64,000 bases of DNA, from assembly GCF_900112595.1 (NCBI RefSeq), contig NZ_FOMI01000002.1, positions 450,690 through 514,689 on the forward strand. The letters are read 5' to 3'. Origin of the DNA: Algibacter pectinivorans (GTDB lineage: Bacteria > Bacteroidota > Bacteroidia > Flavobacteriales > Flavobacteriaceae). Below the pieces are notes generated by a model. The model saw nothing but the letters and a program-made list of their open reading frames with translations, was not told the origin of the DNA and did not search any database. Both the position numbers and the translations under genes were made by a program. Positions 17,840 through 26,700 of this stretch are shown piece by piece (position 1 is the stretch's first letter; every line of letters starts with the position of its first letter).

Positions 17840-19258
17840 ATGAAATCAAACATAAAACATAGAAATTTTAGTAAAGGTGCTTTAGTATTGGTAGTTGCAT
17901 TAACGTTACAAAGTTGTTTTGTGGCTAAAGATTATGAACGACCAAATTTAGAAACTGAAACAGAAGCACTTTACCGCACAGATAATTTGCCAACAGATAG
18001 TTTATCTATTGCAAATGTATCATGGAAAACGTTGTTTACAGACCAATATCTTCAAGATTATATAGAAGAAGGTTTGCAAAATAATATGGATGTTCGTAGC
18101 GCTTTACAGCAAATTATTTCGGCCGAAGCTTATGCTAAACAAGGTAAAGCAGGGTACTTTCCAACCTTAAGTGTTGGGCCTAACTATACGCATCAAGAAT
18201 ACTCAGCTAATAGCCAATTTGGGTCTATATTTAGCGGTGGTTTAGATACTTACGATGTAACCGCCAATTTATCTTGGGAAGCCGATATTTGGGGTAAAAT
18301 AAGAAGTAATAAACGTGCAACGCAAGCGGCTTATTTACAAAGCGTAGCAGGACATCAAGCTGTAAAAACACAGTTGGTTTCTAGCATTGCAAACACGTAT
18401 TATAATTTGTTAGCCTTGGATGCGCAGTTAGAAATAACAAAGCAAACTATTGAAACTAGAGAAATTGGGGTTGAAACCATTAAAGCCTTAAAAGATGCTG
18501 GCCAAGTAACACAAGTGGCTGTAGATCAAAATATAGCGCAGTATAATAGCGCTAGAGCATTACAGGTAGATTTAGAGGTTGCCATTTTTAAAACTGAAAA
18601 TACTTTAAGTATTTTATTGGGTAAAGCACCTCAAAATTTTGAAAGAAGCAGCTTAAATATTCAAAAAATAAATGAGGAAATTACCGTTGGTGTACCTTCT
18701 ACTCTATTAAGTAATAGACCAGATGTTATGGCTGCAGAGTTTGCATTAATTCAGAATTTTGAGTTAACCAATGTTGCTAATAGCAGTTTTTATCCGAGTT
18801 TAACTTTAACAGCGTCTGGAGGTTTACAAAGTTTAGAGTTGGATAATTTATTTAATACCAATTCACTTTTTGCTACAGTTGTTGGTGGGTTAACGCAACC
18901 GCTTTTTAATCAGCGTAAGCTTAAAACTCAAAAAGAAGTGGCTTTAGCAAACCAGGAAAGTGCACTTTTAAACTTTAAGAAAACATTATTGGTTGCAGGT
19001 AGCGAAGTATCTAATGCTTTATATAGCTATAACGCCGAAACTAAAAAATTTGAATTTAGAAAAAATGAAGTTGAAGCTTTACGTAAAGCCGAAGCAAACT
19101 CCGAAGAATTGCTTAAAAACGGTTATGCCAATTACTTAGATTTATTAACGGCAAGACAAAGTGCTTTAAGTGCAGAGCTTAATGTTATAGATAGTAAATT
19201 ACAACAATTAGTATCTATTGTAGATTTATATGAAGCACTTGGTGGCGGATGGAGATAA
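17840..19258 (+). CDS. TolC-like outer-membrane efflux lipoprotein (NodT family)
   Basis: The product has 472 residues from the ATG at 17840 and carries a lipobox with cysteine near residue 26 (TLQSC). Two OEP repeat domains contain the characteristic helices (LEEGLQNNMDVRSALQQI, TANLSWEADIWGKIR, LSNRPDVMAAEFALIQ). It forms the outer-membrane channel for the RND system. A TTG at 17825 would overlap the pump gene, and the ATG 4 bp after the pump stop is preferred. Confidence 0.95.
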   Translation: MKSNIKHRNFSKGALVLVVALTLQSCFVAKDYERPNLETETEALYRTDNLPTDSLSIANVSWKTLFTDQYLQDYIEEGLQNNMDVRSALQQIISAEAYAKQGKAGYFPTLSVGPNYTHQEYSANSQFGSIFSGGLDTYDVTANLSWEADIWGKIRSNKRATQAAYLQSVAGHQAVKTQLVSSIANTYYNLLALDAQLEITKQTIETREIGVETIKALKDAGQVTQVAVDQNIAQYNSARALQVDLEVAIFKTENTLSILLGKAPQNFERSSLNIQKINEEITVGVPSTLLSNRPDVMAAEFALIQNFELTNVANSSFYPSLTLTASGGLQSLELDNLFNTNSLFATVVGGLTQPLFNQRKLKTQKEVALANQESALLNFKKTLLVAGSEVSNALYSYNAETKKFEFRKNEVEALRKAEANSEELLKNGYANYLDLLTARQSALSAELNVIDSKLQQLVSIVDLYEALGGGWR

Positions 19259-19269
19259 AATAAATAACT

Positions 19270-19860
19270 ATGATTACTAAGGCAACTTTGTTAAAATGTT
19301 CTATTAAAAAGTTTACGCAATGCGGAAGCAAGCATGTAACTTTAGACGACATAGCAAATACACTTGGTATATCAAAAAAAACAATTTATGCTTTTTATAA
19401 AAACAAAGAAGCGCTGGTTTCGGCTAGTATTGAAAGTTTATTAAACGAGTATAAAGACGATATAAATGGGATTGTTAATAGCAATGGTAAAGATCCTGTT
19501 TTGTGTGTTATAATAATTTACCAGAGAGGGTTTGAGTATTTAAAATACTTTAAGCCCTCTTTTCTTTTTGGTCTAGAAAAGTACTACCCTAAAGCAAATG
19601 CCATATTTGAAAGTTTTATTGAAGCGTTGTCTAACACCACAGTGTATAAATTACTTATACAAGCTCAAGAATCTGGACATATTAAAGCGGAAGTTAACTT
19701 AAAACTGATAGTTAGTGTTTACTTTTTACGCATAGATAAGCTCATTTTTAAAAAGAATAACTTATTCGAGTTGTACCCAAAAGAAGAACTTTTTAACCAT
19801 TTAGTAGTTTATAATTTAAAAGGAATAATTACACCTAATTATTCTAATTCTTATTTTTGA
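19270..19860 (+). CDS. TetR/AcrR family transcriptional regulator
   Basis: The product has 196 residues and an N-terminal TetR helix-turn-helix (about 18-50: HVTLDDIANTLGISKKTIYAFYKNKEAL). A divergent ligand-binding helical domain follows. It starts 11 bp after the outer-membrane factor gene, in the same direction, and so is probably co-transcribed with the efflux genes. The system therefore has a GbsR-like gene at the front and a TetR gene at the back. Either may control it, and the ligand is unknown. Confidence 0.9.
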   Translation: MITKATLLKCSIKKFTQCGSKHVTLDDIANTLGISKKTIYAFYKNKEALVSASIESLLNEYKDDINGIVNSNGKDPVLCVIIIYQRGFEYLKYFKPSFLFGLEKYYPKANAIFESFIEALSNTTVYKLLIQAQESGHIKAEVNLKLIVSVYFLRIDKLIFKKNNLFELYPKEELFNHLVVYNLKGIITPNYSNSYF

Positions 19861-19881
19861 ATAGTTTACTATTTTTGCAGC

Positions 19882-20277
19882 ATGAAAAGAGATATTGAAA
19901 TTCCTGTTGTAAAAGATGTGTACGTTGCTGTGGTAAACGAGTATAACGATATTTATAAAACGCAAGACTGGAACGCGTATATTATTAACAATAAAGATGT
20001 TGATTTAGAAATGGTTATTATTGTTACCGATGGCTATTCTGAAACTAAAACAACATCGAAGTTTAGAAAAAAAATTGATGTGCTTCCTAAAAAGAGTTAT
20101 GCTAAAATAGAGCTTATACAAGAGGAGTTGTTTGCTTTAAATAACCAGTTTAAAGTGTCTTTTTTCGAGGGTAACCAAATGTTTGATAAAACCTATTTGT
20201 TTAGAAAAAACACTATTAACCTTAAGGCTTTGCAGCCTGTACCCTTAATGGATGTTAAAGGTGTTTTGGTAAAATAG
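19882..20277 (+). CDS. conserved hypothetical protein
   Basis: This 131-residue soluble protein has no signal peptide or known motif. It is beta-rich (DWNAYIINNKDVDLEMVIIVTDG, KFKVSFFEG-like strands) and ends in an unstructured VPLMDVKGVLVK. Intact small proteins of this type are found across Flavobacteriaceae, which together with normal codon use supports a real gene. It lies 21 bp after the TetR gene. The next 200 bp hold repeats rather than genes. No function is proposed. Confidence 0.75.
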   Translation: MKRDIEIPVVKDVYVAVVNEYNDIYKTQDWNAYIINNKDVDLEMVIIVTDGYSETKTTSKFRKKIDVLPKKSYAKIELIQEELFALNNQFKVSFFEGNQMFDKTYLFRKNTINLKALQPVPLMDVKGVLVK

Positions 20278-20311
20278 CATAGTCCTGCTGAGGTAGGAAT
20301 TTCATAATAAG

Positions 20312-20380
20312 AACCCTTCCGTCTTTAATTCCTTTTACTGGAATTAAAGCCACCTTCCCTTAAAAAAAAGGGAAGGAATT
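20312..20380 (+). repeat. palindromic repeat, outer copy (69 bp)
   Basis: This 69-bp sequence is identical to 20861-20929. It contains two hairpins: CTTTAATTCC pairs with GGAATTAAAG over 7 nt, and CCTTCCCTT pairs with AAGGGAAGG over six A. It lies outside the mirror-symmetric unit around the DUF559 gene and is oriented like the right-hand copy. Confidence 0.9.
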
Positions 20381-20411
20381 AATTGTTTATAGTTTTAGTG
20401 CTAATATACTT

Positions 20412-20483
20412 GAAGGAACTCTCCTCATTTTAAAGGAGGAGTGGATTTAATTTCGATACCTCGAAAATTAAAGACGAGGTGGT
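20412..20483 (-). repeat. palindromic repeat, diverged inverted copy 3' of the DUF559 gene
   Basis: Read on the minus strand it has the same plan as the 69-bp repeat: AACCACCTCGTCTTTAAT start, a first hairpin around CTTTAAT and ATTAAA (imperfect), the word CCAC, then a hairpin of GAGGAG/CTCCTC type and an AGTTCC end. It is diverged in sequence. It starts 3 bp past the DUF559 stop, so the gene sits between this copy and the one at 20861 in mirror orientation. Confidence 0.75.
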
Positions 20484-20486
20484 TGC

Positions 20487-20849
20487 TTATAAATTTTTGA
20501 AATGAGAACATATTTCTTTTAATACAAATTCAAGATTTTCGAAAACTAATTTGTTTTCAAATCTTATAAGTTTGAAACCTAGGCGCTCTAATCTATTTGT
20601 TCGTTCTAAATCATAGTTTTGTTGAGCAAAATCGAAATGGTATGCTCCATCTAGTTCAATAATAAGTTTTTCTTTAGGGCAGTAGAAGTCTACTATAAAG
20701 TTTTCGATACTATGTTGTCGCCTAAATTTGCGGCCTCCTAATTGCTTTTTTTGAAGGTGTTTCCATAATGTAGCTTCGGCGGAAGTTAAACTTTTTCGAA
20801 GTTCTTTTCTGCGTTGTTCTAAATATTTATAATTATGGATATTTTTCAT
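20487..20849 (-). CDS. DUF559 family protein (Vsr/PD-(D/E)XK-like endonuclease fold)
   Basis: The 120-residue protein is a full-length DUF559. It has an N-terminal helix with LRKSLTSAEATLWKHLQ, then RRQHSIENFIVDFYCP and the acidic core IIELDGAYH. The C-terminal part contains GFKLIRFEN. The D/E residues of the VDFYC and IELDG segments are those expected of a PD-(D/E)XK-like nuclease site. DUF559 proteins resemble the very-short-patch-repair endonuclease, but their targets are not established. The gene is flanked within 3 bp (3' side) and 11 bp (5' side) by palindromic repeats in mirror orientation. This suggests a mobile or repeat-associated gene rather than a housekeeping one. Confidence 0.9.
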   Translation of the reverse strand: MKNIHNYKYLEQRRKELRKSLTSAEATLWKHLQKKQLGGRKFRRQHSIENFIVDFYCPKEKLIIELDGAYHFDFAQQNYDLERTNRLERLGFKLIRFENKLVFENLEFVLKEICSHFKNL

Positions 20850-20860
20850 TTTGTGTTTAA

Positions 20861-20929
20861 AACCCTTCCGTCTTTAATTCCTTTTACTGGAATTAAAGCC
20901 ACCTTCCCTTAAAAAAAAGGGAAGGAATT
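20861..20929 (+). repeat. palindromic repeat, copy 5' of the DUF559 gene (69 bp)
   Basis: This copy is identical over 69 bp to 20312-20380, 549 bp away. Two perfect hairpins (10-bp and 9-bp stems) make it highly structured. It lies 11 bp before the DUF559 start codon (minus strand), where the gene's own promoter would be expected. Confidence 0.9.
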
Positions 20930-21070
20930 GAGTTTACGTTTTAACTTAAGATTTTTGTTAAAATACAATATAATTAACGGTTTTAATAAACGGAAAAGTA
21001 ATGCTGCGCCTTTTGTAGGCTAGATTGGATTCTATTTTAATGTTGTATAATAAAAGACACGGTGGTTTTT

Positions 21071-21163
21071 GCGTTAGGGATTGTAGCGGCATCCTTTTTT
21101 TTGCTGCCATAAATGGCAAAAAAAAGATATAGCGTAAAGCCCGACCCTTTTCGGGTAACGCCC
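21071..21163 (-). repeat. dispersed intergenic element, copy B (93 bp)
   Basis: This is a reverse-oriented copy of the element at 10212. On the minus strand it reads GGGCGTTACC, GGGTCGGGCTTT and CCCTAACGC, with GCGTTA/TAACGC termini. Its centre differs: TGCCAT and ATGGCA with flanking T- and A-runs form an extra hairpin. It lies between the DUF559 repeat unit and gpsA, on the 3' side of gpsA. Confidence 0.75.
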
Positions 21164-21215
21164 ACATTATTGCTATAAATTAATGGTATTAGATTCTTGC
21201 TTTTGCAGGTATTAC

Positions 21216-22217
21216 TTAATCCAATTTATCGGTAAGTTTTTTAAATACTTTTTTAGGGTTTTTATTGTCGTACAAAATCTCGTAAACCGCGTTTATAATA
21301 GGAGTTTGAGTTTTTTTAACGTTTTTGTCGTTTAGTGTATGGGCGCTTTTTGTTGCGTAATACCCTTCGGCAACCATGCTCATTTCCATTTGTGCAGATT
21401 TTACGGTGTAGCCTTTACCAATCATATTTCCAAACATACGGTTTCGCGAAAACACCGAGTAACCGGTTACTAGTAAATCGCCTAAATACGCCGAATTATT
21501 AATGTTACGTTTCATTTTATGGCGCTTTTTAATAAAACGTTTCATTTCGCGTATGGCATTACTCATTAATACACTCTGGAAGTTATCGCCATAGCCCAAG
21601 CCATGCGCTATTCCGGCTGCAATGGCGTAAATGTTTTTAAGCATAACGGCGTATTCAATGCCTATAACATCGTCGCTAGTTTTTGTTTTTATATAATCGC
21701 TAGATAAAGTGTTGGCAATGGCCTCTGCTTTGGCTGTATTAGAGCATGAAATGGTTAAGTAGGATAAACGCTCTAGAGCTACTTCTTCGGCATGACAAGG
21801 TCCTGCAATTACCGCAATATTATCGTAAGGTATTTTATAGGTTTTATGAAAATGCTCGCCTACCAACAGTCCTGTTTCGGGCATTATGCCTTTTACTGCA
21901 GATACTATGGTTTTGTTAGAAATATCGACAGTTAGTTTTTCTAATTCGCTATGGATAAAGGCCGATGGGATTACAAAAATTAAAACATCGGCATATTGGG
22001 CAATTTCATTAATATCGTTGCTAAGTTTTAATTGCTCTAAATGAAACTCTACCGAACTTAAGTAATTAGGATTGTGTTGCTCTCTTAATAAATGCTCTTT
22101 AGTGTATACACTGCGCATATACCAACCAATTTCATTTAAGTTTTCGCTAAGCATTTTTACAATAGCTGTAGCCCAACTTCCTGCTCCAAAAACCGCATAT
22201 TTTAAAGGTTTATCCAT
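21216..22217 (-). CDS. gpsA: glycerol-3-phosphate dehydrogenase [NAD(P)+]
   Basis: The 333-residue cytoplasmic enzyme reduces dihydroxyacetone phosphate to sn-glycerol 3-phosphate for phospholipid synthesis. The Rossmann motif lies at the N-terminus (AVFGAGSWATAIVKML), followed by FVIPSAFIHSEL, the SAVKGIMPETG segment, IAGPCHAEEV and the catalytic-domain segment EYAVMLKNIYAIAAGIAHGLGYGDN. Length is normal. It appears to be a single gene, with a -7 box upstream at 22241-22248. Confidence 0.95.
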   Translation of the reverse strand: MDKPLKYAVFGAGSWATAIVKMLSENLNEIGWYMRSVYTKEHLLREQHNPNYLSSVEFHLEQLKLSNDINEIAQYADVLIFVIPSAFIHSELEKLTVDISNKTIVSAVKGIMPETGLLVGEHFHKTYKIPYDNIAVIAGPCHAEEVALERLSYLTISCSNTAKAEAIANTLSSDYIKTKTSDDVIGIEYAVMLKNIYAIAAGIAHGLGYGDNFQSVLMSNAIREMKRFIKKRHKMKRNINNSAYLGDLLVTGYSVFSRNRMFGNMIGKGYTVKSAQMEMSMVAEGYYATKSAHTLNDKNVKKTQTPIINAVYEILYDNKNPKKVFKKLTDKLD

Positions 22218-22240
22218 AGGTTTAATATCGTTTTCTAGTT

Positions 22241-22248
22241 CAAAAATA
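22241..22248 (-). promoter_or_regulatory. -7 box of the gpsA promoter
   Basis: The minus strand reads TATTTTTG, matching TAnnTTTG, about 24 bp before the gpsA start codon. No clear -33 box is visible. Confidence 0.4.
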
Positions 22249-22429
22249 CATAAATATTTTTCATTTTAAAGAGCTGTTGTAAAAGAATCTGGAAATGAGG
22301 GTAAAGCGCCGTAATTAAAGCGTTTTTATAATGGTTTAAGGTTTTTTACAGGGCCTAAAAAAGAGCGGTTTAAAATGTTTGGCACGCGTTTTGAAACTAC
22401 ACTAAACAGAAACCCTAAAATGTTAGATT

Positions 22430-23368
22430 ATGAAGACGATAAAATTACTTTCAAGTTTTGCCTTAATAGCAACTCTTTTTACATCTTGTTATACAGAGGT
22501 TATAGTTGATGATTTTAATGAGGCACCTCCACTTACAGTAAACCAATTATTAAACTCTTACGAGCTGTGGTATGTAGATATTAATAGCACTGTTGGTTAT
22601 GGCGAAACTCCTTTTTTACAAAAAGCGTTTACAGTATCGTTTATTAATGGTGTGTTATACGCTAATAATAATATTGCTGGTTTAGGTAGTAATGGTAATG
22701 GATATGGAATTGATGTTGCTAATTACGATGCTTATAATATGATTTTAGATGTGCAACATGATATTGATGGTTTTTCGACTTTTGATGTTTACGAAGTAGA
22801 TTATAATACTATTGAGTTATATAATCCAAACAACGATACCTCGTATTTTTTAGATGGTTACCAACGTAATAATTTTGATTATGATTTTGTGTTTTATGAT
22901 AACATCCATTACTTTTTACAAGAATACGATGCTTGGGAAAAAACATATACTAGTGATTACGGCGCTATAAATGAGTTTGATAACGAAAATTATTTACAGT
23001 TTTTAGCTGGAGGGAATGATTCTGAATTTAGAAGTTCGCAAGACACTAATATTAATAACGCTAATAACTTATATTGGGACTACACAGGTGTTTACGGTGT
23101 AGGAGATGTAAGTGGTAATGAAACTTTAAAAATTTTAACATTAGATTATGATTACTTAGGCAATGAATATTTTGAGTTGAGCGTTATTAATGATAGTAAG
23201 ATAGAGTTGTTTCACGCTGCCTCTGAAACGGTATATGAATTTGAAGGACGCGGATATATACAGTATTTAAAATCTGATAGTAAGAAACAAAACGAAGTTA
23301 AAGAAGATAAAATGCGCAAGCATAGAAAAGATAAAGTAGCAAACCCGAGAGAAAATACAAGGGTTTAA
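22430..23368 (+). CDS. uncharacterised lipoprotein with repeated Asn/Asp/Tyr-rich domain
   Basis: The product has 312 residues and a lipoprotein signal (LFTSC, cysteine about residue 20). Two related stretches follow, LLNSYELWYVDINSTVG ... QKAFTVSFINGVLYANNNI and NNLYWDYTGVYGVGD ... LKILTLDYDYLGNEYFELS. They suggest an internal duplication of a beta-rich module. The C-terminus is strongly basic (KHRKDKVANPRENTR). I know of no assigned function. Database entries for such proteins are sometimes misnamed after the neighbouring nadD. It is followed by a strong terminator. Confidence 0.85.
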   Translation: MKTIKLLSSFALIATLFTSCYTEVIVDDFNEAPPLTVNQLLNSYELWYVDINSTVGYGETPFLQKAFTVSFINGVLYANNNIAGLGSNGNGYGIDVANYDAYNMILDVQHDIDGFSTFDVYEVDYNTIELYNPNNDTSYFLDGYQRNNFDYDFVFYDNIHYFLQEYDAWEKTYTSDYGAINEFDNENYLQFLAGGNDSEFRSSQDTNINNANNLYWDYTGVYGVGDVSGNETLKILTLDYDYLGNEYFELSVINDSKIELFHAASETVYEFEGRGYIQYLKSDSKKQNEVKEDKMRKHRKDKVANPRENTRV

Positions 23369-23434
23369 GAAAAGATAGAATTAGCATTCTTACAGGATGC
23401 CTTAATTAAGAATTTTGGTTGGTTATTTAGTTTA

Positions 23435-23477
23435 GAAACCGCTTAAAGCACTCAGCTTTAAGCGGTTTCTTTTTTTT
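23435..23477 (+). terminator. strong intrinsic terminator after the 22430 lipoprotein gene
   Basis: A perfect 15-bp stem (GAAACCGCTTAAAGC with its complement), 5-nt loop and eight T follow. It is one of the most stable terminators in the window. Confidence 0.95.
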
Positions 23478-23617
23478 ATTGGTTTGTAATGTGACTTTTT
23501 AGTTTTTAAGGTGTCCTAATTAGGAATTGTTTTAGTTATTGAAAATACAAGGAATTACAATTTTTAGCAATAGTAAAAAAGAAGAAAAAACACATTCGTG
23601 TAAAATTTATTTAGAAA

Positions 23618-23697
23618 AGAACATGAGCACTTAATTAATAGCTAATTACATTATTATGTTCTAAGGCCAACTTGCAAAAGTTGGTCTTTATTGTTTT
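23618..23697 (+). ncRNA. candidate small RNA 3' end: two-hairpin structure with terminator
   Basis: The gap 23478-23707 has no gene on the plus strand but ends with two consecutive structures. First, AGAACAT (23618-23624) pairs with ATGTTCT (23656-23662), with an inner TAATTA/TAATTA stem and symmetric 7-nt internal loops. Second comes an 11-bp hairpin with a GCAA loop (23663-23688) and a U-rich tail. A plus-strand transcript ending here would have no coding gene. It could also be the 3' UTR structure of the minus-strand kinase gene, but the T-tract favours the plus strand. The 5' end is not determined. Confidence 0.35.
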
Positions 23698-23707
23698 TAT
23701 AAGCCAT

Positions 23708-26700
23708 TTATTTTGAAATCCATTTATTTAAAACTTTAAATAATTCGTCTTTAATAACGGGTTTAGACAGAAAATCGACACAGCCTTTATTAAAGCATTT
23801 TTCTTTTTCTTCTGGCATGGTATAAGCAGTTTGCATAATTACCTTAGCCTTTGGGTTTATTTCTAGAATGGCGCTTAAAGCATCTATACCATTCATTTCT
23901 GGCATTCTAATATCCAGTAAAACAACATCAATCTCTGGAGTAGTTTGGTAGGTGTTTACGGCTTGGGTACCTGTTTTTGCAAATAGTAAATAGGCACCTG
24001 TGTTTTTTAAGACTACTTTAAAAAGCAATTGGATTAAGGCGTCGTCTTCCGCGATTAAAATAGTTTTGTCTTTTAAAAACCTTGTACATTTTATTGGCAG
24101 TTTCGGTTTTTTTGCGTTTTTAAATTGAGTTAGTTTTAAAGGTATACTAAAACTAAATGTAGTGCCCAAATTCAAATTAGAACTAACGTTAATATTACCT
24201 CCCATTAGAGTTATGATACCTTTGCAAATGGCAAGACCTAAGCCCGTGCCTCCATATTTTGCATTGTTTTGGTAATTAATTTGTTTAAAGCGTTCAAATA
24301 TTTCAATCTGTTTTTCTTTTTTAATTCCTATACCTTGGTCTTTAACAAAGAATTTTATGTTATCCTCCTCCACTTCAAAACCAAAAGATATTTCGCCCTT
24401 ATCAGAAAACTTTAAGGCATTATTTAATAAATTTAGAAGCACTTGTTGCAACCTATGACTATCTGTAATAATTACTAAATCTTTATAGGTATCTGGAATA
24501 ACCGTTTTAAAAGTAATATCTTTTTTATATTCGTTGGTGTTTAGTTGATTATAGGTGATTTCTAAATTATCGATAAGATTTGGTACGTGGCACTCTTTAT
24601 ACACCAACTTAATCTCATTGGATTCCATTTTAGCAACATCAATTATATCATCAATTAGATTTAAAAGTTGTTTGGAATTTCCATCTATAATCTCAAGATA
24701 TTTAAGGCGTTCTTTTTTTGTTAAACTATCGTTTTTAAGTAATTCCGAGAAACCTAAAACACTATTCATTGGCGTTCTAATTTCATGACTCATATTGGCC
24801 AAAAAGTAGTTTTTATGCAGGTTTGCTATTTCGGCTTCTTTTTTAGCTTTTATAAGTTCTTCTTCGTATAGTTTTTGCTGAGTAATATCTTGTACAGCTC
24901 CTTTTAATGCTATAATGGTATTATTTTCGTCCTTTACAGCTTCGCCCATAATACAAAGCCAACCGGGTGTTCCGCCCTGTCTTATAATTTCTAATTCGAG
25001 ATTATATGGTATACCTTGGTTTTGGCAGTCGTTTATAGCTTTGGATATTGTTTTCCAGCTAGATTTTGTAAAAAGTTTACTACTCGATTTTAAATTTGGA
25101 GGCGGTAAATTAGGATCGAACCCATAAATTTTATAAAGCTCTCTTGTCCAGCGTACACTGCCGGTTTCTAAATCTAAATACCAACTGCCTACGTGTGTGA
25201 TTTCTTGAGCGCGATATAGCTCTTCTTGACTTTTAGCAAGTTCTTCTTTTTTATTTTTAAGTTCGGTAATGTTGGCAAAGGTTGCAGCAAACTCTCCTTT
25301 AACGGGGCAAAATAAATGTACTTGGTAATGCTTGCCATCTTTGGTAGAGTATTCTTTTATATAGTGTTCTTTATTAGATAAGGCTGTTTCTCCAAAGGTT
25401 TTTATCCAAGTGGTTGGGTCGTCTTGTATGTAAGGCGCTATTTTTTTTAGTCTTTTTCCTAAAAATTCATGTCGTTCTAAACCTATTATCTTTTCAAAGG
25501 TAGGATTGGCATCTAAATATATCCAATCTATAGGTTGGCCCTCGTTATTGGTTATTATTTCGCCGTGTAAAAAGCCTTCGTTTAAATTTTGAAAGAGGTT
25601 TTTATACCTTAGTTCGACTATTTTTAGGTCTTTTTCGGTTTCTTTAAGTTTATTAATATTATTTAATGTAATTACAATGCCATTTATTTTTTTTGCAGAT
25701 GTAATAAAAGGACTCGCTCTAAATAAATAGTAGTTATTATTTTTATCGCTTAATTGTTTTTCGATAGTTATAAGTTTCTCTAATACTAAACTCGAGTCTT
25801 TAATAATTCCTGCCCTGGTATCTTCTAAAAAATTGGATGTAAAGCTTGAAAGTGGTCTGCCATAATCAGACTCGTGTAAATTAAAAATTTCCTTAAGTGC
25901 CGGTGTAAATTTTCTAATGCGTAACTCGGTATCTAGAAACAGGGTGGCAATTTCGGTGTTATCTAATAGGTTTGTTACATCGTTACTTAAGTTTGTAAGC
26001 TCCTTGTTCTTTTCCTGCATTTCAGAATTTACAGTATACAATTCTTCGTTTACAGATTGTAATTCCTCGTTAGTGCTTTGAAGTTCTTCGTTGGATGCCA
26101 TGAGTTCTTCGTTAGACGATTGTAGCTCCTCATTGCTAGTTTCTAGTTCTTCAATAGCATTTTGTAATTCTGTTTTTACAGCTTTTAGTTCGTTTTCTAA
26201 ATCCTCCAAACGTTGGTTAGATACCTCTTCTACATCTATATTTTTAAGTACTACAGGTGCTTCCTTATCTAAAACTTTATCATTTGTAAATTCTATTAAA
26301 TAACAACCATTAAGCGCATCATCTATATCTGGTTTATGGAATTTTAAATCAAAAGAAAAATTTTGGGTTTTGGTTTTATTTATAACGCCTTTTATAATAA
26401 TATCTTGGTTTTCACTTTCTAGTCTGCGAATACCACTTCTTATAAGTCCTGCAATGTCGGTATTTACTATTTTTAATAAATTATTTTGAAAAAGACCTTC
26501 GTTATGGGATAAACGTTTTCCGGCATCGCCTTTAATAAAAAGGATATTAAAACTTTTATCTATAAAAATGGATGCAGGACTAAACTTTTTACTTAAATAC
26601 TTATGGAATACTAGTTCTGGGTTTTCTTTAACTCTAAAATTAGGTGATTGAATGTTAGTTGTAGGTGTTTTATATGAAATGGTTGAAACCCGCTCTAAAC

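Noticed and set aside
19870-19877. TATTTTTG box before the 131-residue gene at 19882.
   Set aside because: The transcript start would fall at the ATG itself, giving a leaderless message, and no -33 box is present. It was not listed as a promoter.
20487-20849. DUF559 gene as part of a restriction or other defence island.
   Set aside because: No methyltransferase, helicase, toxin or other defence gene is adjacent. Its repeat flanks fit a mobile repeat unit better.
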